A stretch of DNA of 25,960 bases. Source: Bin87 sp034423575 (GTDB lineage Bacteria; Chloroflexota; Dehalococcoidia; Lucifugimonadales; UBA3495). The notes below the pieces were generated by a model. It was given only the letters and a program-made list of their open reading frames with translations, ran no database searches and had not been told where the DNA came from. The stretch spans positions 1 to 25,960 of the forward strand of contig DAOUIF010000037.1 in the NCBI GenBank assembly GCA_034423575.1. Reading direction: 5' to 3'. Position 1 is the stretch's first letter. Each line of letters opens with the position of its first letter. Both the position numbers and the translations under genes were made by a program. Below are positions 15,728-22,803 of this stretch, piece after piece.

Positions 15728-17215
15728 ATGTACAAAGTGCAAATGTACACGCGGGTCCGCCGGGCAGTGATGGTAGAGGGGATAAGCGTTCGGGAAGCGT
15801 CTCGGGTGTTCGGTCTGCACCGGGACACGGTGCGCAAGATGCTGGCCTATTCGGTTCCGCCCGGCTACCGGAGACGGAGCCCGCCCCGTCGGCCCAAGCT
15901 GGAGCCCTTCACCGGGGTGATTGATGCCATCCTGGAAACTGATGCCAGGGTTCCCAGGAATCAGCGGCACACGGTCAAGCGGATCTTCGAGAGGTTGCGG
16001 GAAGAGCACGGGTTCGATGGTCAGTTCACCATCGTCAAGGACTATGTGAGGGAGCACCGGCGACGGACCCAGGAGATGTTCGTGCCGTTGGCTCATGCTC
16101 CGGGCTACGTCCAGTGCGATTTCGGAGAGGCGGTGGCGATCATCGCCGAAGTGGAGCAGAAAATCCACTACTTCGTCCTGGATTTGCCCCACAGCGACGG
16201 CTGCTTAGTGAAGGCCTATCCGGCGGAGACCACCGAGGCGTTCCTGGACGGCCATGTGTCGGCCTTCGCCTTCCTGGGCGGAGTGCCCCAGAGCATTCTG
16301 TACGACAATACGAAACTGGCGGTGGCCCGGATCCTGGGCGATGGCCGCCGCCAACGCACCCGTGCCTTCACTGAGCTTCAATCTCACTACCTGTCCGAAG
16401 ACCGGTTCGGCCGGCCCGGCAAGGACAATGACAAGGGGATGGTGGGCTACGTACGCCGCAACTTCCTGGTGCCGATCCCGCGTGTGGAGAGTTTCGAGGC
16501 GCTCAATGCCGGCCTGGAGCAGAAGTGTCTGGAGCGGATGGACGCAGTGCTGCGTGGACACGCTGAGACCATCGGCCAGCGGATGGAGCGTGATCTGGAC
16601 GCGCTGCTGCCGTTACCCGCTGCACCGTACGAAGCCTGCGACCTTCAGGCCAGCCGGGTGAGCTCGTTGTCCCTGGTACGGTATAAGACCAATGACTACT
16701 CAGTCCCCGTCGAGTTTGGACACCGTGATGTGTTGGTGAAAGGCTACGTGGATGAGGTGGTGATCGGTTGCGGTACTGAAGTCATCGCCCGGCATCCCCG
16801 CTCCTACGAGAAGGACGACTTCATCTTCAATCCCGTACACTACCTGCCGCTGTTGAAGCAGAAGACGGCGGCGCTGGATCAGGCCGCGCCGCTGCAGGGG
16901 TGGGATCTGCCCGAAGAGTACCAAACCCTGCGCCGTTTGCTGGAGGCCCGCATGGGACGCCGGGGCAAGCGGGAGTTCGTGCAGGTGCTCAGGCTGTTGG
17001 AGTACTTCTCCCATCAGGAAGTCCATCACGCCGTGAAGGACGCCCTGCGGCTGGGAGCCATCAGTTTCGACGCCGTGAAGCACCTGCTGCTGTGCCGCAT
17101 TGATGGCCGGCCGCCCCGCCTCGACCTGGACCTCTATCCCTACCTGCCCCGGGTCAGGGTGCAGACCACCCGCGCCCAGGATTACATGACCCTGCTGTCG
17201 GGGAGGGCCGCATGA
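15728..17215 (+). CDS. istA: IS21-family transposase IstA, probably lacking its catalytic glutamate
   Basis: This is a 495-residue DDE transposase. An N-terminal HTH (ISVREASRVFGLHRDTVRKML) is followed by the rve integrase core with D131 (YVQCDFGEA) and D193 (SILYDNTK), then a C-terminal domain including NDYSVPVEF. In relatives the third acidic residue lies in a KGNDKGKVEGLVGYVRRNF segment. Here the protein reads GKDNDKGMVGYVRRNF, as though four codons containing the Glu had been lost in frame between repeated GGG codons. The element may therefore be inactive despite a full-length reading frame. The ATG at 15728 matches the usual MYT/MYK start of the family and has a GGAGGG site about nine bases upstream; the 10 extra codons above it are not used. 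The stop overlaps the istB start as ATGA. Confidence 0.93.
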   Translation: MYKVQMYTRVRRAVMVEGISVREASRVFGLHRDTVRKMLAYSVPPGYRRRSPPRRPKLEPFTGVIDAILETDARVPRNQRHTVKRIFERLREEHGFDGQFTIVKDYVREHRRRTQEMFVPLAHAPGYVQCDFGEAVAIIAEVEQKIHYFVLDLPHSDGCLVKAYPAETTEAFLDGHVSAFAFLGGVPQSILYDNTKLAVARILGDGRRQRTRAFTELQSHYLSEDRFGRPGKDNDKGMVGYVRRNFLVPIPRVESFEALNAGLEQKCLERMDAVLRGHAETIGQRMERDLDALLPLPAAPYEACDLQASRVSSLSLVRYKTNDYSVPVEFGHRDVLVKGYVDEVVIGCGTEVIARHPRSYEKDDFIFNPVHYLPLLKQKTAALDQAAPLQGWDLPEEYQTLRRLLEARMGRRGKREFVQVLRLLEYFSHQEVHHAVKDALRLGAISFDAVKHLLLCRIDGRPPRLDLDLYPYLPRVRVQTTRAQDYMTLLSGRAA

Positions 17216-17279
17216 CCAACAAATCCACATTGCTCCTTGAGCATCACCTCAAAGAGCTGAAACTGCCCACCTTCCTTAG
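17212..17279 (+). pseudogene. istB: istB, 5' fragment (first 22 codons)
   Basis: The start codon and first 22 codons of the IS21 helper ATPase (MTNKSTLLLEHHLKELKLPT, then FL) are present, overlapping istA by four bases. The frame is cut at 17279 by an IS1380-type inverted repeat and would end a few codons later inside it. The rest of istB resumes at 20300. The CTTAG at 17275-17279 is the left copy of the target duplication. Confidence 0.92.
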
Positions 17280-17532
17280 CCCGAATCCACCGAAGAGGTG
17301 AGTGTAGCGGCGTGCTGACGGGGTAAGAAAGTACTCCCGGCTTCGGGGAAAATGGTTTTTAACAAAGAAAACCAACCCCAGATGACCCGCGTCAACCATT
17401 CTTACCGAAATGTCGTCGATTAGTTTTGCCGGTTCACCTCTCCAATCCATCGGCCCCAAGGCTGTGCTGCCTGTTTCCTCGCCTCATATCCTCGGTCTGA
17501 CTAGACTACCCTGTGCCTTCGGTGGATTCGAG
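17280..17532. mobile_element. 253-bp MITE-like element with IS1380-type ends
   Basis: The left end CCCGAATCCACCGAAG and the right end (complement CTCGAATCCACCGAAG, ending 17532) face each other, and CTTAG stands on both sides (17275-17279 and 17533-17537). The first 90 bases align clearly with the left end of the full IS1380 at 18597 (shared AATGGTTTT and GAAAACC blocks, similar spacing) but differ at many positions. It is therefore a diverged, internally deleted relative rather than a recent deletion of the neighbour. It has no coding capacity. Confidence 0.7.
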
Positions 17533-17533
17533 C

Positions 17534-18340
17534 TTAGGGAGCAGCAGGCAGGTCATCGTCCTTTCGCAGGTAGGCTATGTTGGTCTCCCGTACATCGTTT
17601 ATAAAGCCCATCACCCCCTCCAGCGTCGCCGAATGTTCCTCGCTTTCATGCACGGTGATTTCGGCTTCGGAGAGCACCGCTTCTTCGAGGGTATACCGGA
17701 GGGGCGGCTCCCCGTCGTAGTACCGAGTCCCTACCTCTTTGGCCCAGCCCTCATAGAGTTTGTCCGTCGCCATTGAGCGAGTCACCAATGCAGGGTATAT
17801 GTTTTCAAAGTAGTGGTCTTCCCCTACCGACTCAATCCATCCCTGGTTGTAGGCGTCCCACTGGCCGCGCTTGTAGGCGTCGCGCGCCCACTGTATGTTC
17901 TCCTCCACTTCCTCCTCGGTCGCGTCGTAGCCGAGTTCCACGGCCTTTTGATACAGGATGTGCTCCAGTATCAGGCCCGATAGGGCGACGTTATCATCAC
18001 CCCACTTGAGGACAAGATTGTGCCGGGCTTCCAGGTAATCGGTCGGCTGGCCCGTGTCCTCACCCAAGCCTTGCAGCTCTCTTTCCGCAAATTCCTTGTA
18101 CTGTTGCAGATGCATCACTGCTTCCCGCAATTCTCGTGCGCTGATCGACACATCCCCAGCGGCAGCAACCACCGTGTCATCCTCGTTCGAGTCGGAGCCC
18201 GTTACTTGTCCTATCCGATAGTCGTCGGACCGCAAGGCGCCGGCACCAATGACCACACCCCCGATGATCAGGGCAGCTACCACCAGCAGGACCACCACCA
18301 CGGGGGTCCGCGTCGCCATACTTGGCTTGAATGCAGTCAT
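17534..18340 (-). CDS. Membrane-anchored SurA-N-like (foldase-type) protein
   Basis: This 268-residue protein has an N-terminal signal anchor: a short basic start (MTAFKPSMATRTP), then a hydrophobic segment at about 14-34 (VVVVLLVVAALIIGGVVIGA). The bulk would face outward. The middle resembles SurA/PrsA N-terminal helical domains: VVAAAGDVSISARELREAV (the strand and helix that open such domains), then LILEHILYQKAVELGYDATEEEVEENI. No parvulin PPIase domain follows, so a catalytic role is unlikely. A role in binding unfolded or secreted protein is inferred. Start ATG 18340 has only a weak GAGCG upstream; ATG 18319 is an alternative. The stop codon TAA lies inside the CTTAG/CTCCCTAAG flank of the MITE at 17532. 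It is a passenger gene inside the IS1380-bounded unit. Confidence 0.65.
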   Translation of the reverse strand: MTAFKPSMATRTPVVVVLLVVAALIIGGVVIGAGALRSDDYRIGQVTGSDSNEDDTVVAAAGDVSISARELREAVMHLQQYKEFAERELQGLGEDTGQPTDYLEARHNLVLKWGDDNVALSGLILEHILYQKAVELGYDATEEEVEENIQWARDAYKRGQWDAYNQGWIESVGEDHYFENIYPALVTRSMATDKLYEGWAKEVGTRYYDGEPPLRYTLEEAVLSEAEITVHESEEHSATLEGVMGFINDVRETNIAYLRKDDDLPAAP

Positions 18341-18407
18341 CGCTCAAAACCTTGCCTTGCTTGACGTTCGGTGAGTTCTGGAACTTCCCAGGGCGTTCGC
18401 TAGGATT

Positions 18408-18437
18408 CGGATACTACCCATGAGGGGGTAGTGTCCG
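18408..18437. repeat. 30-bp inverted repeat beyond the hsdM fragment
   Basis: The arms CGGA-T-ACTACCC and GGGTAGT-G-TCCG (18408-18419 and 18426-18437) pair over 11 of 12 positions around a six-base loop. It lies just past the point where hsdM similarity ends, so it could be an end of another small element or a hairpin of unknown use. Confidence 0.6.
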
Positions 18438-18460
18438 TCGGCGCACAAGATGAATCTGAA

Positions 18461-18596
18461 CTCCTGGCCATAGATGGAGATGTCCCCCTGGCCCGGCCGC
18501 CGTTGCAGTTGCCCGTGGCGTAGGACCGGATGAAGTCCACCGACTGAATAAACATCCCAGAGGAGCCGCAGCAGGGATCATAGACCCGGCCCTAAA
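18461..18596 (-). pseudogene. hsdM: Fragment of a type I restriction-modification methyltransferase gene
   Basis: Read on the minus strand, the fragment begins GRVYDPCCGSSGMFIQS, the SAM-binding motif I region (DPxCGSGG) of HsdM N6-adenine methyltransferases. It continues through FIRSYATGN and, after a one-base shift at a run of five Gs (about 18480), through GDISIYGQE, the next conserved block. Similarity then stops. Only about 45 codons survive. The upstream part is missing because the IS1380 left end starts at 18597. The glycine that would complete CGSGG is Ser. No hsdS or hsdR is visible. Non-functional. Confidence 0.75.
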
Positions 18597-20299
18597 CCCC
18601 AATCCACCGAATGGATGAATGTGGTGGCGCGCTGAAGGGATGAGGAAGTGCTCCCGGTTTCGAGGATAATGGTTTTGATACAGAAAACCGACCCGAAACG
18701 AGGAGCACCTAACGGATGCTACCACGCAATGACCCTGACCGCATCCAAATCGCCTTCGACGATCACCGTCTGGTGGCCAATGCTGGGCTGATCCTGCCAG
18801 TGACCCTGGCCCATCATCTGGGACTGGGCGAGCTGGTGGACCGCCATGTTGACCTGGGGGATGCGCCGGGTCGGGCGAATGCTGGCGACAAGATGCTGAC
18901 GTTGGTGGCATCGGCCCTGGCCGGGGGCGACTGCATCGACGACGCCGCGCTGCGCGCTGGTGGGACCGCGCAGGTGCTGGGCTGCGTGGTCAAGGCACCA
19001 TCCACGCTGGGGACTTTCCTGAGGAGCTTCCGGTGGGGCCACGTGCGCCAACTGGACCGGGTGGGTCGGGAGGTGATGGCCCGAGCCTGGGACGCTGGGG
19101 CCGGACCTGGCGACGATCCGCTGACCATTGATCTGGACTCCACCGTCTGCGAGACCTACGGGCTCACCAAGGAGGGTGCACAGCGGCACAACTACGCTGC
19201 CCACCGGGGCTATCATCCGCTCCTCGCGGTCGCTGCGGGCACCGGAGATGTGCTGATGGCCCGATTGCGCAAGGGTCGCGCCAACACTGGTCGGGGAGCC
19301 GCCCACTTTCTGAGGGAGACGGTGAGCCGAGTGCGCCATGCCGGAGCCACGGGCCAACTCACCATTCGGGCTGACAGCGGCTTCTACAACCGCGACATCG
19401 TCGCCGCCTGCCGCGACAAGGGTGTCCGCTTCTCCATCACCATCCGCCAGCATCAGAGCGTGCGCAACATCATCGAGGCCATCCCCGATGCAAACTGGAC
19501 GCCGATCCCTTACTGGATGGAGGGCGCCGCCGACGTGGCCGAGACCGAATACACGCCCTTTCAGCATGAGCCCGACACTGTGCCGGTACGTCTCATCGTG
19601 CGCCGGGTCAAGCCCACGCCCGGCTCCCAGTTAGCCTTGTTCGCCACGTACAGTTACCACGCCTTTATCACCGATAGAGAGGGCGACACTGTGGAATTGG
19701 AAACCGACCATCGCCGCCACGCCGAGATCGAGAACGCCATCCGCGACCTGAAGTATGGCGTGGGTCTCAACCATCTGCCCTCCGGTCGTTTCCCCGCCAA
19801 CGCCGCCTGGCTGGCCGCCCAGATCATCGCCCACAACCTGGCACGCTGGACGACGCGCATCGGTCTGGGCGAACCGGTGTCCACCACCAAGACCCTGCGG
19901 CGACGCTTCTTCTCCCTGGCCGGACGCGTCACCCACAAGGCACGCCGACTCACCCGGCATCTTCCTCAGAACTGGCCCTGGAAAAACCAGTTCACCACCG
20001 CCCTGGTGAAACTGCGCGCTTTGCCACTCTCTGCCTGATCGCGCCGCCGGCGCGGCGGCCGTACGGCCAACCAACAACCTGGCGGAACCGCACCAGGTCA
20101 GTGCCAGCGTGTATCCTGCCGCCATCTGACCGGGAAACCCGGGCCAAAACCGCTCCCTCGCGCCGCCAACATCACGTCCATCTGGCCGTTTCTCTCCCTC
20201 GCCGGTCCGCAATATCTGAATCAGGACCCTAACCTCCGCTTTCCTCGTCGCCCATCGCCGGTCCGCCCAGCCTTATTGCATCCTTTCGGTGGATTCGGG
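18597..20299 (+). mobile_element. IS1380-family insertion sequence, 1703 bp
   Basis: The left end CCCCAATCCACCGAATGGATG (given here from 18597) and the right end (complement CCCGAATCCACCGAAAGGATG, ending 20299) are imperfect inverted repeats with two mismatches in 21. One intact transposase gene fills most of it. The left flank is CTAAA and the right flank CTTAG, so no target duplication surrounds this copy on its own; its right end is shared with the larger composite unit. About 260 bases after the transposase are noncoding. Confidence 0.85.
18716..20038 (+). CDS. IS1380-family transposase
   Basis: This 440-residue DDE transposase is complete and of usual family length. Visible catalytic-type residues are D141 in LTIDLDSTVCETYG, D220 in LTIRADSGFYNRD and E336 or E338 in HRRHAEIENAIRDLKYG, the expected D-D-E spacing for IS4-like folds with a long insertion before the Glu. 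The N-terminus (DRIQIAFDDHRLVANAGLIL) and C-terminal TWRLTRHLPQNWPW-like region (here RRLTRHLPQNWPWKNQF) are typical of IS1380. The ATG at 18716 has GAGGAG 12 bases upstream. No frameshift is seen, so this may be the active source of transposition for the surrounding unit. Confidence 0.95.
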   Translation: MLPRNDPDRIQIAFDDHRLVANAGLILPVTLAHHLGLGELVDRHVDLGDAPGRANAGDKMLTLVASALAGGDCIDDAALRAGGTAQVLGCVVKAPSTLGTFLRSFRWGHVRQLDRVGREVMARAWDAGAGPGDDPLTIDLDSTVCETYGLTKEGAQRHNYAAHRGYHPLLAVAAGTGDVLMARLRKGRANTGRGAAHFLRETVSRVRHAGATGQLTIRADSGFYNRDIVAACRDKGVRFSITIRQHQSVRNIIEAIPDANWTPIPYWMEGAADVAETEYTPFQHEPDTVPVRLIVRRVKPTPGSQLALFATYSYHAFITDREGDTVELETDHRRHAEIENAIRDLKYGVGLNHLPSGRFPANAAWLAAQIIAHNLARWTTRIGLGEPVSTTKTLRRRFFSLAGRVTHKARRLTRHLPQNWPWKNQFTTALVKLRALPLSA

Positions 20300-21019
20300 C
20301 TTAGGGAGTACCGCAAGCTGGCCGACCTTTGCGCCGCTGAAGGCGCCGATCATCCCGACTACCTGCTGCGCCTTTCCGAGCTGGAACTCATCGATCGGTA
20401 CCAGCGCATGGTACAGCGACGTATCAAAGCAGCACGCTTTCCCGCGGTCAAGAGCCTGGACACCTTCGACTTCCTGGCCATATCGTCGGTGAACAAAGCG
20501 CTGGTCATGCAGCTGGCGCGGTGCGAGTACGTCGAGCATCGTGAAAACGTCATTGCCATCGGCAACAGCGGCACCGGCAAGACCCACGTCGCGCTGGGTC
20601 TGGGACTGGTCGCCTGCCAGAAGGGCATGTCGGTGGGCTTCACCACCGCTGCGGCCCTGGTCCACGAACTCATGGAGGCTCGGGACGAACGCCGTCTGCT
20701 CAACGTCCAGCGCCAACTGGCCCGGCTCAAGCTTCTCATCATTGACGAGTTGGGCTTCGTCCCTCTGTCCACCACCGGGGCCGAACTCCTCTTCGAAGTC
20801 TTCAGCCAGCGCTACGAACGCGGCTCCATCCTGGTAACCACCAATCTCCCCTTCGACGAGTGGACCGACGTCTTCGGCTCGGAACGTCTCACCGGCGCGC
20901 TGCTGGAGCGCCTCACCCACCACCTCCACATCATCGAGGTGAACGGCGACAGCTACCGTCTTAAGGGCAGCCAGCAGAGCGCGGTCTCATCTGTCCCGGA
21001 AGAACCCACCGACGCTTAG
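20300..21019 (+). pseudogene. istB: istB, 3' fragment (helper ATPase body)
   Basis: This is the remainder of the IS21 AAA+ helper ATPase: LREYRKLADLCAAEG at the junction, Walker A GNSGTGKTH (about 20561-20587), Walker B LLIIDELGFV (about 20731-20760) and a C-terminus ending SVPEEPTDA. It joins the 5' fragment exactly if the 3020-bp insertion and one CTTAG are removed. A TTG at 20276 inside the IS1380 end is in frame with it (HPFGGFGLREY), so an N-terminally altered protein could in principle be made. As found, istB is split. Confidence 0.93.
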
Positions 21020-21111
21020 GCCATCGTCGCCGCCGGTCGACCTTGCCTCCCGCTATGGCGAAGCCGACACGCATGACTTGGGTGGTACAACATTCCGCCG
21101 CCCGGCCGGCA

Positions 21112-21661
21112 TGTTTTCCCGACGCCGTTGACAGGCGTCCCTGCCGGACGTAGTAACGGGACGAGGGGGCAAGCACCTTGAGCACTCGCAGGGACCGATG
21201 GTGCCCCGCCCAAGACATCTGTCCCAGCCACATCAAGGAGATCCAGCGCAACCCGCTGCTCTTGACCAGTTGGTGGCGACCGGGGCGCACAAGTCCCCGC
21301 GGATGCCCTGTACCCTGATCCTGGCGCCGCGCCGCCGCATCAGGGTTTCCCGATTGACCAATGATCGCACACCTAGAATCAACAGACCGTCACCGTGCTC
21401 CAGATGGCGGGGCAGCAGCAAGAGTAGAATGCGGGTGGCCTCACGGGGTGACCGCACCGGCCGATTGAGCTCCTCGCGGCAGCGGGCGTAGTCGCGCTGG
21501 TCGCGGCGGCCCATGACGCGCAGCGCCGCCACCACGGTGCGTTGACCCGAGGTTAGGATCGCGCCCACCAGCAGGAGCTGGGCCTTCTGCAAGGTCGGGT
21601 TGGTGAATAGCATGGCGAAGAGAGCGAGTATCGGTACAATGGCATCGGGCAGGGTGAGCAT
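21112..21661 (-). pseudogene. Truncated IS701-like (DDE_5) transposase
   Basis: From the ATG at 21661 the frame gives LPDAIVPILALFAMLFTNPT and GAILTSGQRTVVAALRVMG, characteristic of IS701/DDE_5-type transposases. It continues through a ...RHLEHGDGLLILGVRSLVNRETL region where the usual catalytic GIDET Asp is missing. The downstream part (VKSSGLRWISLMWLGQMSWAG and LKVLAPSSRYYVRQGR) is in a different frame, so at least one frameshift lies near 21270-21290. The gene stops abruptly near 21112, where the IS21 right end begins, so the second half was lost or displaced by that insertion. Upstream codons to 21811 in the same frame look noncoding. Confidence 0.82.
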
Positions 21662-21988
21662 GGCTGTGGGCCGTTCCGTCGAAAGTGGGGGCGAGCGAGC
21701 TGACCCGGTCTTTATACATTTTCTAAATTTTGTGTACATTTCAGGCAAGATACGGGCTTGGCTGGCGCAGCCAACTGTTCGGGCTCGTTGGGGAAAGGTG
21801 CGGCGACCCACGCTTTCGAACGGCCTCCTCTGACGAAGACCCTACCGGTCTGCCGTACCGGTCTCCACCACCGTACTCGCTCCGCCAACATACAAGACCC
21901 TGGATCCGGTCGGGCCATCGTTTCCCAGAGCTGCGCGGTCGGTTAGAATTGCCGGCGTAGGGCAGGCCTTTGCCAGGAGATGCAGACG
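21662..21988. other. Intergenic region before the CMD gene cluster
   Basis: No gene is recognised in these 327 bases. The part near 21700-21740 is AT-richer (TTTCTAAATTTTGTGTACATTT) and probably belongs to the end of the IS701-like element. A weak promoter candidate for the downstream genes is listed separately. Confidence 0.4.
21921..21949 (+). promoter_or_regulatory. Weak sigma70-type promoter candidate for the CMD cluster
   Basis: A TAGAAT -10-like box at 21944-21949 lies 17 bases after TTTCCC (21921-21926), which matches the -35 consensus at only three positions. Transcription would start near 21957, leaving a short leader before the AGGAG ribosome site at 21974-21979. Confidence 0.3.
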
Positions 21989-22771
21989 ATGACCACACCC
22001 GAGGAAATGTCGCGGAGGGCTCACGAACTCGAGCCGTACCTGCCCGTCAACAGCGACATCCCATCCATCTCGGCGGACTATTGGAATATCCAGGAATTGC
22101 TGATGTGGGGCGGGATCTGGCAAGGGCCGGGGCTGGACCTGAAGCTGCGGAGTTTCGCGACGATTTCGGCCCAGTGCGTCAACGGCTGGGACTTCGGGTT
22201 GAAGCACCAGATCCGGGTGGGGCTGACAATGGGGATGCCGCCGTGGCAGATCAAAGGTATATTCATTCAATTGCTGTTCTACGCTGGGATTCCCGCCACC
22301 GTCCACGGATTGCTGCAGGCGCAGACGGTCATCAACGAGCGCGAGGAATGGAAGGTGGCGGACGTGCCGATTGAGGCGGACTGGCTGGAGACCCTGGAGG
22401 ACAAGCTGGCGCGTGGCAGCGCGATCCGGACGAAACTCTGGGGCGAGGCGGCGAACCGGGTGGTTGAGGAGTCGCTGGCGCAGCGTCTGACGCCGGAAGC
22501 ATCGGACATCGTGGACGGATACAATTATGGCGAGGTGTGGGCGCGGGACGACCTGGCTCCGAAAGAGAGGATGGTGTGCGTGCTGGCGGCGCTGATGGCG
22601 CGGGGGCACTGGAAACAACTGAGGCGGTACATCCGCTACGCGCTGAACATGGGGTTCGAGCAGCGGGAGATCTGCGAGGTGTTCGCGCAGGCGGGATGGT
22701 ACCGGGGATGGCCCCACGTGGAGGACGCGCTGGAACAGGCGCGGGAAGTGTTCGAGGCAACGGGCGCCTGA
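21989..22771 (+). CDS. Two-domain carboxymuconolactone decarboxylase (CMD) family protein, copy 1
   Basis: This 260-residue protein contains two CMD (AhpD-like) helical domains. The first, about residues 35-125, carries LLMWGGIWQGPGLDLKLRSFATISAQCVNGWDFGLKHQ-type sequence, where gamma-CMDs have their E...WGG...L..K.R and H.R.G elements. The second, about 165-255, carries YNYGEVWARDDLAPKERMVCVLAALMARG and AGWYRGWPHVEDALE. The redox CxxC of AhpD is absent, so peroxidase-reductase chemistry is unlikely. A decarboxylase or related small-molecule role is possible but the substrate is unknown. ATG 21980 touches the AGGAG directly; ATG 21989 (MTTPEEM) has proper spacing and matches the start of copy 2, so it is used. 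It is the first of three tandem paralogs. Confidence 0.85.
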   Translation: MTTPEEMSRRAHELEPYLPVNSDIPSISADYWNIQELLMWGGIWQGPGLDLKLRSFATISAQCVNGWDFGLKHQIRVGLTMGMPPWQIKGIFIQLLFYAGIPATVHGLLQAQTVINEREEWKVADVPIEADWLETLEDKLARGSAIRTKLWGEAANRVVEESLAQRLTPEASDIVDGYNYGEVWARDDLAPKERMVCVLAALMARGHWKQLRRYIRYALNMGFEQREICEVFAQAGWYRGWPHVEDALEQAREVFEATGA

Positions 22772-22803
22772 CGGTTGCTTCCCTAAGATCAGGAGCGGTT
22801 CGA

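Larger units (their letters stand above)
17280..20299. mobile_element. 3020-bp IS1380-bounded composite unit inserted in istB
   Basis: The outer ends are inverted repeats CCCGAATCCACCGAA (17280-17294) and its complement (ending 20299), flanked by CTTAG at 17275-17279 and 20300-20304. Removing the unit and one CTTAG restores a continuous istB frame (FLREYRKLA). Inside, left to right, are a 253-bp MITE-like IS1380 relative, a SurA-N-like gene, an hsdM fragment and a complete IS1380 element. The simplest reading is transposition of the whole block as a composite transposon using the outer ends. Separate insertions followed by recombination are possible. Confidence 0.75.
15606..21111 (+). mobile_element. 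IS21-family insertion sequence, interrupted in istB
   Basis: The element carries the standard istA-istB pair with a 4-base ATGA overlap. The approximate ends come from a related terminal repeat: GCGGCGGTAAAGTGGGCCAC at 15614-15633 and, inverted, a similar 20-mer at 21082-21101, each lying a few bases inside a TG/CA end. The right end also coincides with the point where an IS701-like transposase frame is cut. Without the 3020-bp insertion in istB it would be about 2.5 kb, normal for the family. Boundaries are accurate to perhaps 10-20 bases, and the flanking target duplication was not identified. Confidence 0.72.

Noticed and set aside
18414..18911. 165-codon minus-strand frame across the IS1380 left end
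   Set aside because: It runs through the inverted repeat and the antisense of the transposase start. The hsdM similarity lies in the other minus frames.
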